NCBI RefSeq assembly: GCF_012163145.1
Contig: NZ_JAAVTX010000005.1
Coordinates: 434,001 to 498,000, forward strand
Direction of reading: 5' to 3'
DNA from: Falsiroseomonas frigidaquae
GTDB lineage: Bacteria; Pseudomonadota; Alphaproteobacteria; Acetobacterales; Acetobacteraceae
Length of the DNA: 64,000 bases
Of this stretch, positions 24,741 to 33,696 are shown piece by piece. The notes below the pieces were generated by a model. The model was not told the origin of the DNA and did not search any database. It was given only the letters and a program-made list of their open reading frames with translations. Both the position numbers and the translations under genes were made by a program. Within the stretch, counting starts at the first letter, position 1. Each line of letters begins with the position of its first letter.

Positions 24741-24767
24741 GGCCCCTCGCCCGGAAGGCGAGGGGCC
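24741..24767. terminator. Bidirectional terminator-like hairpin between ctrA and cheR
   Basis: Perfect 11-bp stem GGCCCCTCGCC / GGCGAGGGGCC with a 5-nt loop, 12 bp after the ctrA stop and about 30 bp from the stop of the convergent cheR gene. No T-run follows on either side, so termination would rely on the very stable GC stem. Confidence 0.65.
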
Positions 24768-24798
24768 GGTCCGGCCAGCCCGCCTCAGCCGGCCGGCC

Positions 24799-25623
24799 TC
24801 ATGCGGCGGCCTTCTGTGCCGACACGCCATAGGCGCCGCGCTCACCGGGGATCGGCACGAGACGATCCGTCAGCCCAAGCACCGTCTCCGCCCCGCCGAG
24901 ATAGAGCACACCATCCGGCGACAGACGCCGTGCCAGCGCCTCAAGCACGCGCGTCTTGGTGGGCGCATCGAAATAGATCAGCACGTTGCGGCAGAAGATC
25001 GTGTCGAACCGACCAAGCGACGAAAGGTCGTTCAGCAGGTTCCGCTCCTCGAATCGAACCATCGCCCCCAGCTCCGGCGCAATGCGCCACTTCGCCCCAT
25101 CCTGCCGGAAATGCTTGACGAGTGACCGGATGGGCAGACCGCGCTGAACTTCGAACTGAGTGAAGACACCCTGTCTCGCCCGCTGAAGGATCTCCGCCGA
25201 GATATCGGTCGCAAGAATCTCTACCCGGCAATCCGTCCGGCCAGCCAAGGCATCCGCTACCAGCATAGCAATCGAGAAGGGTTCCTGCCCCGTCGAACAT
25301 GCTGCCGACCAGATGCGCAGCGGTGCGCCAGGCGAACGGCCCGAGATGAGGCGGGGCAGAAGCTTTGCCAGATGTTCGAAGGGTTTGCCGTCCCGGAAGA
25401 ACGACGATTCATGCGTGGTCAGAGCCTCGACCACCGCACGCTCCAGCACCTCATCCGGCCGCTGCCGCAGCTTCTGGCCGAGTGCCGAAAGCGACGGCAG
25501 CTTGAACCGTGACAGGATGGGCCCGAGACGCGTTTCCAGCAGATACGCCTTATCGCTGGTCAGAACGATGCCCGAGCGCCGGCGCACAACGCCGGCGATC
25601 TCCGCGAACTCTTCGTTGTTCAT
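24799..25623 (-). CDS. cheR: Chemotaxis receptor methyltransferase CheR
   Basis: 274 residues. Transfers methyl groups from S-adenosylmethionine to glutamates of chemoreceptors. N-terminal helical domain (EFAEIAGVVRRRSGIVLT), TTHESSFFRD, SAM-binding IWSAACSTGQEPFSIAML, ATDISAEILQRARQG, FCRNVLIYFD, and GVLYLGGAETV. Last gene of the che operon; its start overlaps cheB by 4 nt. The opposing CheB activity is encoded by the preceding gene. Confidence 0.95.
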   Translation of the reverse strand: MNNEEFAEIAGVVRRRSGIVLTSDKAYLLETRLGPILSRFKLPSLSALGQKLRQRPDEVLERAVVEALTTHESSFFRDGKPFEHLAKLLPRLISGRSPGAPLRIWSAACSTGQEPFSIAMLVADALAGRTDCRVEILATDISAEILQRARQGVFTQFEVQRGLPIRSLVKHFRQDGAKWRIAPELGAMVRFEERNLLNDLSSLGRFDTIFCRNVLIYFDAPTKTRVLEALARRLSPDGVLYLGGAETVLGLTDRLVPIPGERGAYGVSAQKAAA

Positions 25624-26720
25624 GTCCGCTTCCCGTCTGCACCAGCCACAAGGATGCGGCCTGCGATGTCTTCAATGTTGAGAATGGCTGATGCGATGCC
25701 CGCCTTCGCGACCGCGCCCGGCATGCCCCAGACCACCGAGGTGGCCTCGTCCTGTGCCAGCACAGACCCGCCGGCGCTGGAGACGGAGCGGCAACCCGCC
25801 AAGCCGTCGCTGCCCATCCCGGTGAGGATCGCAACCAGAAGCTTGCCCTGGCAGGCCGCCACCAGGCTCCGGAGCATGGGATCGACAGCCGGCCGACAGA
25901 AATTCTCCGGCGGCCCATCGCCCAGATGGGCGATGAGGGTACCCGCCACATCCTTGATCAGAAGGTGCTTGTCACCAGGTGCGATATAGAGCCGGCCGGG
26001 CAAGAGCTTCTCGCCCTCCTTCGCCTCACTGCACGGCAGCGTCCCGATCCGATTGAGGTGGTCCGCCAGCAGCGTCGTGAATCCCGCGGGCATGTGCTGA
26101 ACCACGATCACCGGCACCGCCAGTGGCCGGTCAAGCCGCGCGACCAGGGTTGCCAGCGCCTGCGGCCCGCCCGTCGACGAGCCGATGGCGATCGCGCGCG
26201 GGCGAACCACCGGACCGCCCGCACGCTCCGCCATCAATGGCCTGGCCACCGGCAGCCGCGAGGTCCCTGTGGCCGACGAGGACGGGGCCCGCCGCATGCG
26301 GGCCCACCCCTTGATCTTCGCCAGCAGTTCCGCCTGGAACTGGCCGCCACTCATGCCGCCCGCAGAGGCGGAAGGCTTCGGAACGTAGTCCACCGCTCCG
26401 GCGCGCAGTGCCGCCATGGTGGCGGTGGCACCACGCTGGCTCAGTGCGCTGGCGACGATGATGGCCGTGCCCGGTGCCGCCTTCAGCAGCAGCGGCAGTG
26501 CGGTCATGCCGTCCATGCGGGGCATTTCCAGGTCCAGCAGCACGACCTGTGGCCGATCGCCCGCTGCCATGGCCGTCAACTGCGCCAACGCATCGCCACC
26601 ATCAACCGCCTTGGCCACCACCTTGATGTCCGGGTCGGTCGCCAGCATGCGGGACATGACACCGCGGGCTGCCGCACTGTCGTCGCATAGAAGGACCCGG
26701 ACAGGCCCAGCGGCGATCAC
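25620..26720 (-). CDS. cheB: Chemotaxis methylesterase/response regulator CheB
   Basis: 366 residues, GTG start overlapping the cheY stop. N-terminal receiver domain (LLCDDSAAARGVMSRML; phospho-Asp in LLDLEMPRMDG) and C-terminal methylesterase with the catalytic triad: Ser in IGSSTGGPQAL, His in VQHMPAGFT, Asp in MGSDGLAG. Removes receptor methyl groups when phosphorylated by CheA. Full length. Confidence 0.95.
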   Translation of the reverse strand: MIAAGPVRVLLCDDSAAARGVMSRMLATDPDIKVVAKAVDGGDALAQLTAMAAGDRPQVVLLDLEMPRMDGMTALPLLLKAAPGTAIIVASALSQRGATATMAALRAGAVDYVPKPSASAGGMSGGQFQAELLAKIKGWARMRRAPSSSATGTSRLPVARPLMAERAGGPVVRPRAIAIGSSTGGPQALATLVARLDRPLAVPVIVVQHMPAGFTTLLADHLNRIGTLPCSEAKEGEKLLPGRLYIAPGDKHLLIKDVAGTLIAHLGDGPPENFCRPAVDPMLRSLVAACQGKLLVAILTGMGSDGLAGCRSVSSAGGSVLAQDEATSVVWGMPGAVAKAGIASAILNIEDIAGRILVAGADGKRT

Positions 26721-27118
26721 GCGGCGGCAGCCTGAAGCAGGCCGATCTGTGCGAGCTTGCTGCCCAGGATCTCCGCATCGAACGGCTTCATGACATATTC
26801 CTGCGCGCCGGCCTCAAGCGCCTCCATGATCCGTTCGAAAGCGATCTCCGTGGTGCACAGGATGATCACGGGCTGGTCAGGGCCGAACTCCGCGCGCGCG
26901 GCGCGAAGGAAGGTCACGCCATCCATCACCGGCATGTTCCAATCGAGCAGCACGACCTCGGGCAGCAACTCGCGGCAGGCCGTCAGCGCCTCGCTGCCGT
27001 CGGCCGCCTCGCGTACCGTGAAGCCGAAGCCTTCCATGAAACGCCGCGCAGCCTTCCGCACAACGCGGCTGTCATCGACCACCAGGCACTGGCGCACCGC
27101 CGCCTCAGACCCGCTCAT
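26717..27118 (-). CDS. cheY: Chemotaxis response regulator CheY
   Basis: 133 residues, a single receiver domain: acidic pair in LVVDDSRVVRK, phospho-acceptor in VLLDWNMPVMDG, Thr in LCTTE, Lys in VMKPFD. It should carry the CheA signal to the flagellar switch. Overlaps cheW upstream and cheB downstream by 4 nt each, so it is firmly part of the operon. It could alternatively be a phosphate sink. Confidence 0.92.
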   Translation of the reverse strand: MSGSEAAVRQCLVVDDSRVVRKAARRFMEGFGFTVREAADGSEALTACRELLPEVVLLDWNMPVMDGVTFLRAARAEFGPDQPVIILCTTEIAFERIMEALEAGAQEYVMKPFDAEILGSKLAQIGLLQAAAA

Positions 27119-27579
27119 CGGCCACCGCCGATCGCGAGAACCCGCTCCACGTCAAGCACGATGAGCAACTGGCCATCTCGCCGATGAACCCCCTTGGAAA
27201 CCTCACGCCACACCGGATCAAGCGTCGGCGGATTGGCGGCCGAATCATCCTGCCGAAGTGGCACCACCTCGCCGACCTGGTCAGCCAGCATGCTGTAGAG
27301 CTCGCCCGCCATTTCAACGACGATGCTCATCGGCTGTATGTCCGCCGGCCTTGGCGGCAGACCGAGCCGGCGGCGGAGGTCAACCGCTGTCACGATGCGC
27401 CCGCGCAGATTGAGGCTTCCTGCAACCTCAGGCGGTGCCAAAGGAATACGCGTGATGATCTGGGGGCCGAGGACATCCCGCACCACAAGTACGGGAACCC
27501 CACAGGCCTGCCCCGCCACCGTCAGCGTCAGGAAGAGATCGGCATCGGTTACGGCCGATGTTGTCGTCTGAGTACGCAA
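27115..27579 (-). CDS. cheW: Chemotaxis coupling protein CheW
   Basis: 154 residues. SH3-like CheW fold recognised from LTVAGQACGVPVLVVRDVLGPQIITRIPLAPPEVAG, SLNLRGRIVTAVDLRRRLGLP and LLIVLDVERVL. Couples chemoreceptors to CheA in the polar array. Lies between cheA (16 bp) and cheY (4-nt overlap). Confidence 0.93.
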   Translation of the reverse strand: MRTQTTTSAVTDADLFLTLTVAGQACGVPVLVVRDVLGPQIITRIPLAPPEVAGSLNLRGRIVTAVDLRRRLGLPPRPADIQPMSIVVEMAGELYSMLADQVGEVVPLRQDDSAANPPTLDPVWREVSKGVHRRDGQLLIVLDVERVLAIGGGR

Positions 27580-27595
27580 GATCAGTTCCTCCGCT

Positions 27596-30238
27596 TCAGG
27601 CCGCGACCGGCACGGCCAGGCATTCCGTCAGGCTGCCGAGCAGCGCCTCGCGGTCGTACTTGCCGACGTAATCCGTAAAGCCGGCGGCGCGTCCGCGCGC
27701 CACGGCCGCCGGTTCAACCCTGCCGGTAAGAGCGATCATCGGCAGGTCCTGCCACGCCCCGTTGTCACGGACCTCGCGCGCGAACGCATAGCCGTCCATC
27801 TCAGGCATCTCGATGTCGGACACGATGGCATCGAACAGCTCGCCCCGCTCACGTAGGCGCAGAGCCTGCGCCGCCCCCTCCACCGCGACCACCTCGTAGC
27901 CCTCCGCAGCCAGGGCCGGCACCACCAGTTCACGGAAGAAGGCGCTGTCCTCGACCACCAGAAGGCGGCGGATGGCAATCGCCGAGGCCGCCGGCCGGAA
28001 CCAGTCGCCCCCGCCCTGCCCCAGCCACCACGCGGTATCGATCACATCCGTCACCTTGCCGGCGACGACGGCCGAACCGAGGAAGCCCGGCCGGCCTTGG
28101 CCTGCCTGCACACTGAGAGCTTCGTCAACTACATCCAGGATGGCATCCACCATGATGCCGAGACTGCGCTCGCCCTCGCTGAAGACGAGAACCGTCTGCC
28201 GGGTCCGCGCCTCGTCCTGCGGGGCAAACCCGCCCGACATAGATAGCAACGGCATGAGCTGCCCCCGATACTGCACCACCGGCGTACCGCCCGAATTCTC
28301 GATCTGCTCGACGGGAATGTCGTCCAGACGCGCGATCAGGCCAAGCGGCACCGCCTTCGGCGTGTCGTCACCGGCTCGGAACAGCAGCAGCGATGTTTTC
28401 TCGTTGGAGCGCACCGCGCTGGCCACCTTGCTATCGGCCGCGCGCTGGCCGGCTCCGTCCGCGACAACACCCGTGACGCGCGCGATGCCGTTCGGGTCCA
28501 GGATCATGATGACGCTGCCATCGCCGAGGATCGTATTGCCGGAGAACATGCCGATGTGACGCAGGATGGGCGCCACAGGCTTGACGACGATCTCCTCCGT
28601 GTCGAACAACCGGTCGACGATGATGCCGAAGACATTGGCGCCGACCTGCGTCACGACGACGAAGCCCGTATCTCCGGACGTATCGAGCGGCTCGCTCGAC
28701 TCGTCCAGCCCCAGAACGCGGCCCAGAGAAACGAGCGGTAGCAGGCGGTCGCGCAGCCGCAGCACAGGTGCGTCCTTGATCCGCTCGACGCGGGAGCCGG
28801 AGCCGCCACCGACACGCACCAACTCCAACACGCCGATCTGCGGAATGGCGAAGCGTTCGCCTGCCACTTCCACGATGAGCGCCGAGACGATCGCAAGGGT
28901 CAGCGGGATCTTGATGGTGAAGCCCGTTCCACGGCCTTCGACAGAGGTCACATCAATGGTGCCGCCGATGCGCTCCACATTGGTCTTGACGACGTCCATG
29001 CCGACGCCACGACCCGAAACCGCCGTTACCGCGGCGGCCGTGGAGAAGCCGGCGCGGAAGATGAAGCGCTGGATTTCGCCCTCGCTCATCCCAGCGATCT
29101 CGGCCTCGCTCGCCAGACCCTGCGAGATCGCCTTCTGCTTGATGCGTCCGATGCTGAGACCGCGCCCGTCATCGGAGATCTCAATGAGGATATGCCCGCC
29201 TTCGTGGTAGGCGTTCAGCGTGATGCGCCCTGTCTCCGACTTGCCGGCCTTGCGACGATCCTCCGGTCCTTCAAGGCCGTGGTCCCCGCTGTTCCGCACC
29301 ATGTGAGTCAGCGGGTCCTTGATCAGTTCCAGGACCTGCCGATCCAGCTCCGTATCGGCGCCGCGCATCTCGAGGTCGATCTTCTTGCCGAGCTCGATCG
29401 AGAGGTCGCGGACAAGCCGAGGCATTTTGGCCCACGCATTGCCGATGGGCTGCATCCGCGTTTTCATCACACCGTCCTGCAGGTCCGATGTGATGTGCGA
29501 AAGCCGCTGCAGCGGCACGCTGTAGGCGCCATCGCTTCGAGCGCGGGAAAGCTGCATGAGCTGGTTGCGCGTCAGCACCAACTCGCTGACCAGCATCATG
29601 AGGTCTTCGAGCACATCGACGGAAACACGGATGCTCTGCGGCGGAGTGCGACCGCCACTCGCATGCTCCTCCGGCGCCTGCTCCGCCGCCGCCTTGGAGG
29701 CGGTGCTGCGGAGCGGGGTGCTGACCGGGGCCGCCACCGGAACCTCTCGCACAGGCGCGTCCTGCGCGGCGAGATCGGTGGCGCCCGAGGTGGGTGCCTC
29801 GGTGATTGGCGCCGGCTCCGCGGCGAAGGCCGCCTCGCGCTCTGCCTCGGAGAACATGCCATCGCCGCCGGCCACGGCGTCGAGCTGGGAAATCAGCTCG
29901 GCATCATCGCCGTCAGGCTCAGTGCCGCCAGTCTCCAGCTTGCCGACGATTTCCTTGATCCGGTCAAGGGCGCGCAGGACCAGGCTGATTCCCGCCGGAG
30001 TGACCGCCAGAACTCCGTCGCGGTACATGCCGAGGATATTCTCGGCTGCATGCGCGACGCGTTCGAGCCGCGAGAGGCCGAGGAACCCACAAGTGCCCTT
30101 AATCGTATGCACAAGCCGGAAGATTTCCGACAAGGTGGGTTTGTCGTCGGGTGATTTCTCCAGCCTCAGCAACGCAACATCGAGTGCGACGAGGCCCTCA
30201 TGCGTCTCGGTCAGGAAGTCGGCCAGCAAGTCGTCCAT
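27596..30238 (-). CDS. cheA: Hybrid chemotaxis histidine kinase CheA with C-terminal receiver
   Basis: 880 residues, longer than enteric CheA (about 650). Domains in order: HPt (His44 in RLVHTIKGTCGFLG), an acidic/alanine-rich linker that lacks a clear CheY-binding domain, dimerisation and ATPase (PLTHMVRNSGDHGLE, DDGRGL, SGRGVGMDVVKTNV), a first CheW-like domain (ERFAIPQIGVLELV), a second CheW-like domain (about 640-750), and a receiver domain (LLVVEDSAFFREL, phospho-Asp in IVSDIEMPEMDG). It phosphorylates CheY and CheB and can probably phosphorylate its own receiver. First che gene after chpT, which is on the same strand 91 bp upstream. Confidence 0.93.
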   Translation of the reverse strand: MDDLLADFLTETHEGLVALDVALLRLEKSPDDKPTLSEIFRLVHTIKGTCGFLGLSRLERVAHAAENILGMYRDGVLAVTPAGISLVLRALDRIKEIVGKLETGGTEPDGDDAELISQLDAVAGGDGMFSEAEREAAFAAEPAPITEAPTSGATDLAAQDAPVREVPVAAPVSTPLRSTASKAAAEQAPEEHASGGRTPPQSIRVSVDVLEDLMMLVSELVLTRNQLMQLSRARSDGAYSVPLQRLSHITSDLQDGVMKTRMQPIGNAWAKMPRLVRDLSIELGKKIDLEMRGADTELDRQVLELIKDPLTHMVRNSGDHGLEGPEDRRKAGKSETGRITLNAYHEGGHILIEISDDGRGLSIGRIKQKAISQGLASEAEIAGMSEGEIQRFIFRAGFSTAAAVTAVSGRGVGMDVVKTNVERIGGTIDVTSVEGRGTGFTIKIPLTLAIVSALIVEVAGERFAIPQIGVLELVRVGGGSGSRVERIKDAPVLRLRDRLLPLVSLGRVLGLDESSEPLDTSGDTGFVVVTQVGANVFGIIVDRLFDTEEIVVKPVAPILRHIGMFSGNTILGDGSVIMILDPNGIARVTGVVADGAGQRAADSKVASAVRSNEKTSLLLFRAGDDTPKAVPLGLIARLDDIPVEQIENSGGTPVVQYRGQLMPLLSMSGGFAPQDEARTRQTVLVFSEGERSLGIMVDAILDVVDEALSVQAGQGRPGFLGSAVVAGKVTDVIDTAWWLGQGGGDWFRPAASAIAIRRLLVVEDSAFFRELVVPALAAEGYEVVAVEGAAQALRLRERGELFDAIVSDIEMPEMDGYAFAREVRDNGAWQDLPMIALTGRVEPAAVARGRAAGFTDYVGKYDREALLGSLTECLAVPVAA

Positions 30239-30282
30239 TCGGGGCTCCGGCGCCTTGTCTTGCCCGGAGCCTGCCCGAACGG

Positions 30283-30296
30283 ACCGAAAATTCGGT
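30283..30296. promoter_or_regulatory. 14-bp palindrome upstream of cheA
   Basis: ACCGAA-AA-TTCGGT, a perfect inverted repeat 45 bp before the cheA start, followed on the + strand by GTTAAC, which contains a CtrA-like half site (TTAAC). Could be an operator for the che operon; a full CtrA box is not present. Confidence 0.25.
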
Positions 30297-30329
30297 TAAC
30301 ACCCCGAAAGATCGGGCGCCCCGCCTGAT

Positions 30330-30944
30330 TCAGTTGCGCGTCGCGAGGGTCAACAGCAGCGGCGCCGCCCCCCCGCTACCGCCCATCATCAGGTCCAACC
30401 GTATGCCGGAGGATGCCGAGACAGCCAGCAGCAGCGGCACCGAAACGCTGCGAGGATTGAGCGGAACCGCCTCCCCGGCCAAGCCTGCGGCAAGGCCGGC
30501 GGGCCACGCGGCGCCGGGTCCGTCCGGCCAGATCGAGAGGCCCCCCTCGGTATCCCCACCGAGCCGGATCACGCCACCCCGCGGCAGCGCATCCACGGCC
30601 GTCCAACATGCGAGCAGCATGGCCTGGGTCAGATGTGCCGGAAATACGGCAGTGGGTTCGAGATCCGCCAGGTCGATGCTGGCGCGGCGCCCGAGGGTAA
30701 GCCCCTCCGCCATCTGGGCGATTTCCTCCACCCGGCAGTCACCGCAGCCCGCCCCGACCGCGGCGCGATAGAAACGGATCCGCCGGTCCATGATGCGCGC
30801 CGCATCGCGCGCGACATCCATCGCGTCGTCGCCCGGACCGTCCAGCAGGTCGAGCGCCCCTGCCAAAGCACCGGCAGGACCCCCAAGGTCATGGCATAGT
30901 CGCGTGCAGACGGCCTGGGCCAACGCGATCTTGTCAGGCAGCAT
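30330..30944 (-). CDS. chpT: Histidine phosphotransferase ChpT-like
   Basis: 204 residues. The N-terminal helix holds the phospho-His in ALAQAVCTRLCHDLGGPAGAL, closely like the RLCHDLxxPxGA motif of ChpT, followed by an HATPase-like C-terminal region (HLTQAMLLACWTAVDALPRGG) that in ChpT has lost ATP binding. ChpT passes phosphate from CckA to CtrA; ctrA lies 6 kb away in the same island. It is on the same strand as cheA and may be cotranscribed. An unrelated HPTransfase paralogue is the main alternative. Confidence 0.75.
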   Translation of the reverse strand: MLPDKIALAQAVCTRLCHDLGGPAGALAGALDLLDGPGDDAMDVARDAARIMDRRIRFYRAAVGAGCGDCRVEEIAQMAEGLTLGRRASIDLADLEPTAVFPAHLTQAMLLACWTAVDALPRGGVIRLGGDTEGGLSIWPDGPGAAWPAGLAAGLAGEAVPLNPRSVSVPLLLAVSASSGIRLDLMMGGSGGAAPLLLTLATRN

Positions 30945-31106
30945 TCATACCTCCGCAGCGCTTCGGCCAGCCCCGACGGCCAACCTCATGAGTCAAGCTT
31001 CCGGCATACCCAAGGCAGGTTGCCAGATCAGCAACGAGAAGTGGCAATTGAATGTTGCGACCCTGCGGCAGGCTAGTCGGGAGCGGCAGAGGAGCGTTAC
31101 CTTCAC

Positions 31107-31289
31107 GTGGTGTGGTCAGAACTCTCACCCGGCATGCGTGTCCGTCACCCTGATTGCCCAGAATGGGGGATCGGGCAGGTTCAATCCGTTGTCGGGGATC
31201 GGGTGACAGTCAACTTCGAGAATTGCGGCAAGGTGATGATCCGGGCGGGCCTTGTGGCACTTGTCCCGGTGGATCCTGATACACCTTGA
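31107..31289 (+). CDS. DUF3553 domain protein
   Basis: 60 residues, GTG start (a second GTG follows). Small beta-rich domain with LSPGMRVRHPDCPEWGIGQVQSV and VNFENCGKVMI, the core of DUF3553, which resembles the CarD/UvrD-C-terminal Tudor-like fold (VxHPxxGxGxV). No function is established. It overlaps the following TauE-type gene by 4 nt if that gene starts at TTG. Confidence 0.8.
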   Translation: MVWSELSPGMRVRHPDCPEWGIGQVQSVVGDRVTVNFENCGKVMIRAGLVALVPVDPDTP

Positions 31290-32041
31290 ACAGCATCCCA
31301 TTGGAAATGCTCGGCCTTCTGCAGGACTGGCGGATCTACGCCGCCATTGCGGTAACGGGCCTGGCGGGATTGATGCGCGGCTATTCCGGCTTCGGCACGG
31401 CTGTCCTGCTTGCGCCGGCCTATTCCGTGCTGTGGGGCCCGCGAATCGGCGTGCCGGTGATGCTCGTGATGGAGCTCGTCGTCTCGATGCAGCTCGTGCC
31501 GCGGGCCTTCGGCGAAGCCAATCGCAGGGTGATCCTGCCCATCGGTGCAGCCGCCTGTATCGCAACCCCGTTGGGCGCCTTCATCCTGATCACAGCTGAC
31601 CAGGACCTACTACGCCGCTTCATCGGCGGTTTCGTGCTGGTCTTCGGGCTGCTGCTGACCTCGGGTTGGCGCTACCATGGCTCCCGTCCCCTGGCGCTCA
31701 ACCTCGCCGTCGGCAGCCTCGCCGGATTGCTGAAGGGTGCCACGGGCATAAGCGGCCCGCCTGTCATTCTTTATCTTCTGGCGGGGCCGGAGGCGGTGAA
31801 GCAGCATCGGGCCAACCTGATCCTGTTCTTCGGAAGTATCGCAGTCATCTCCGTCATCCCCCCGGCCCTTGGCGGACTGATCGGCTGGACCACACTGGCC
31901 AAGCTGCTGCTTCTCTTGCCGGTGCTGATGTTGTGCGTCCCGATCGGCGCCCGTCTTTTCCATGTGCTGCCCGAACCGTGGTACCGGCGAGCCGCATTGT
32001 GCGTCCTGGTCGCTTCAGGCCTCATCGCGCTGCTTGCATGA
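31286..32041 (+). CDS. TauE/SafE-family membrane transporter
   Basis: 251 residues from TTG at 31286 (ATG at 31307 is an equally possible start, giving 244). Eight or so membrane spans in two related halves: AGLMRGYSGFGTAVLLAP in the first and AGLLKGATGISGPPVILYLL in the second, the paired signatures of TauE/SafE anion exporters. The substrate (sulfite, sulfoacetate or other small anion) is unknown. The TTG start would make a TTGA overlap with the DUF3553 stop. Confidence 0.85.
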   Translation: MNSIPLEMLGLLQDWRIYAAIAVTGLAGLMRGYSGFGTAVLLAPAYSVLWGPRIGVPVMLVMELVVSMQLVPRAFGEANRRVILPIGAAACIATPLGAFILITADQDLLRRFIGGFVLVFGLLLTSGWRYHGSRPLALNLAVGSLAGLLKGATGISGPPVILYLLAGPEAVKQHRANLILFFGSIAVISVIPPALGGLIGWTTLAKLLLLLPVLMLCVPIGARLFHVLPEPWYRRAALCVLVASGLIALLA

Positions 32042-32140
32042 CAGGTGGCACGCCTCGGCCCTTGCGCCCCTTGGGGGTGGCGGACCAAATGCGACAGGGA
32101 TGTACAGACCAAGACCGTTTCCACCGGGGGGGTCCACCGC

Positions 32141-33133
32141 ATGATCGATCCATTTGGCCGTAAGGTGAGCTACCTTCGCGTATCGGTCACCGACCGGTGC
32201 GACCTGCGCTGCGTCTATTGCATGGCCGAGGACATGACCTTCCTGCCAAAGGCGGAGGTGCTTTCGCTTGAGGAGCTTGATCGTCTCTGCGGCGCCTTCA
32301 TCAAGCTGGGCGTGGACCGTATCCGTCTGACCGGCGGCGAACCGCTTGTCCGCAAGAACGTCATCAGCCTGTTCCGCAGCCTGGGTGCGCGTCTGGGTGC
32401 AGGCGGGCTGCGGGAACTGACCACCACCACCAATGGCACGCAGCTTGTTCGCATGGCAGGCGACCTTCATGATGCCGGGGTGCGGCGGATCAATGTCAGC
32501 CTTGACACGCTGGATCCGGGCACCTTTGCCGCCATCACCCGCTGGGGGAAGCTGGAGCCGACCCTGGATGGCATTTTCGCGGCCAAGGCGGCTGGACTTG
32601 CCGTCAAGATCAACGCTGTGGCGATGAAGGGCGTGAACGAGGACGAGTTCGACCGCATGATCGCCTGGTGCGGGGAGCATGGATTTGATCTGTGCCTGAT
32701 CGAGACCATGCCACTCGGCGAGATTACCGGCGACCGCAACGATCAGTATCTGCCGCTCTCGGGCGTTCGCAGTCGCCTCCGGCAGAACTGGACGCTGGAC
32801 GACACCGATTACACGACCGGCGGGCCAGCGCGGTACTACACGGTTCGGGAAACCGGCCGGCGCATCGGGTTCATCACCCCGCTGACCCATAATTTCTGTG
32901 AGTCCTGCAACCGGGTTCGGGTGACCTGTACCGGAACGCTGTTCATGTGCCTGGGCCAGGATGATGCAGCAGACCTCCGCCGACCGCTTCGGGACGAGAC
33001 GCTGGACGCGGGTGGACTGGAGCAGGCTATCCTCGAGGCGATTTCCCGGAAGCCGAAGGGACATGATTTCGTGATCGATCGAAATCGCAAACAACCGGCG
33101 GTTGCGCGCCATATGAGCGTGACGGGCGGCTGA
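32141..33133 (+). CDS. moaA: GTP 3',8-cyclase MoaA
   Basis: 330 residues from the ATG at 32141 (G-run 9 nt upstream). Radical-SAM enzyme of molybdenum cofactor synthesis: N-terminal cluster [11 protein letters not shown]-binding LTGGEPL, C-terminal cluster cysteines in [18 protein letters not shown], and a C-terminal Gly-Gly needed for activity. It could feed the molybdopterin enzyme encoded at 15.7-18.0 kb. Other moa genes are not here. No clear Moco riboswitch was seen in the 99 bp upstream. Confidence 0.95.
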   Translation: MIDPFGRKVSYLRVSVTDRCDLRCVYCMAEDMTFLPKAEVLSLEELDRLCGAFIKLGVDRIRLTGGEPLVRKNVISLFRSLGARLGAGGLRELTTTTNGTQLVRMAGDLHDAGVRRINVSLDTLDPGTFAAITRWGKLEPTLDGIFAAKAAGLAVKINAVAMKGVNEDEFDRMIAWCGEHGFDLCLIETMPLGEITGDRNDQYLPLSGVRSRLRQNWTLDDTDYTTGGPARYYTVRETGRRIGFITPLTHNFCESCNRVRVTCTGTLFMCLGQDDAADLRRPLRDETLDAGGLEQAILEAISRKPKGHDFVIDRNRKQPAVARHMSVTGG

Positions 33134-33522
33134 TGCTCCAGGATATCGTCACGGCGCTGACCCTGCCCGGCCTGCCTGACTGGTCAGGCCTGGTCGTGCT
33201 GGTGTTGCTCGCCCTTGTTGGGCTGGCCTATCTCCTGATGCCCTTCAGCGTTTTTGGTTTGAAGGGACGGCTGGAAGCCGTCGAGGCGCAACTGGATGAG
33301 ATCCAGGCCGAGATCCGCAGCCTGGCGCAGCGGATGCCGGAGCCGACGCGGCGTCGCCCCCCCGTCGAGGAGGATTGGGCCGAGCCGGCACCTGCTTACC
33401 GCGCAGCTTCGGATGGGGCGCCCCCCCGCCTCCACCCCCCCATCATACCGCCGGCCGCTTGGCCGGAGCGCGGCCCGGGCCGCTCCGAGCCCCGGCTGGA
33501 CTGGCCCCGCCAACCGCGCTGA
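33133..33522 (+). CDS. Hypothetical single-span membrane protein
   Basis: 129 residues; its ATG shares one base with the moaA stop. One membrane span (about 20-42, LVVLVLLALVGLAYLLMPF), then a short coiled coil (RLEAVEAQLDEIQAEIRSLAQRM) and a proline/arginine-rich tail. No family is recognised; coupling to moaA is by position only. Confidence 0.65.
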   Translation: MLQDIVTALTLPGLPDWSGLVVLVLLALVGLAYLLMPFSVFGLKGRLEAVEAQLDEIQAEIRSLAQRMPEPTRRRPPVEEDWAEPAPAYRAASDGAPPRLHPPIIPPAAWPERGPGRSEPRLDWPRQPR

Positions 33523-33696
33523 CCCGCTGTTTCCTGCCTGGCTTGCCGGCCAGCCCCGGGCCGGGCTTGATGCAGGCCTGCTGACCAGGAGCCTGCCCGA
33601 TGCGCCTTGACCTCGCCCCTCACAGCAGCAGTCCGGCGAAGCCCCTTGCAGGAGCCTGATGTCTGTCGGCCGTCGCCCGGCCTGGAGCCGGCGCGC

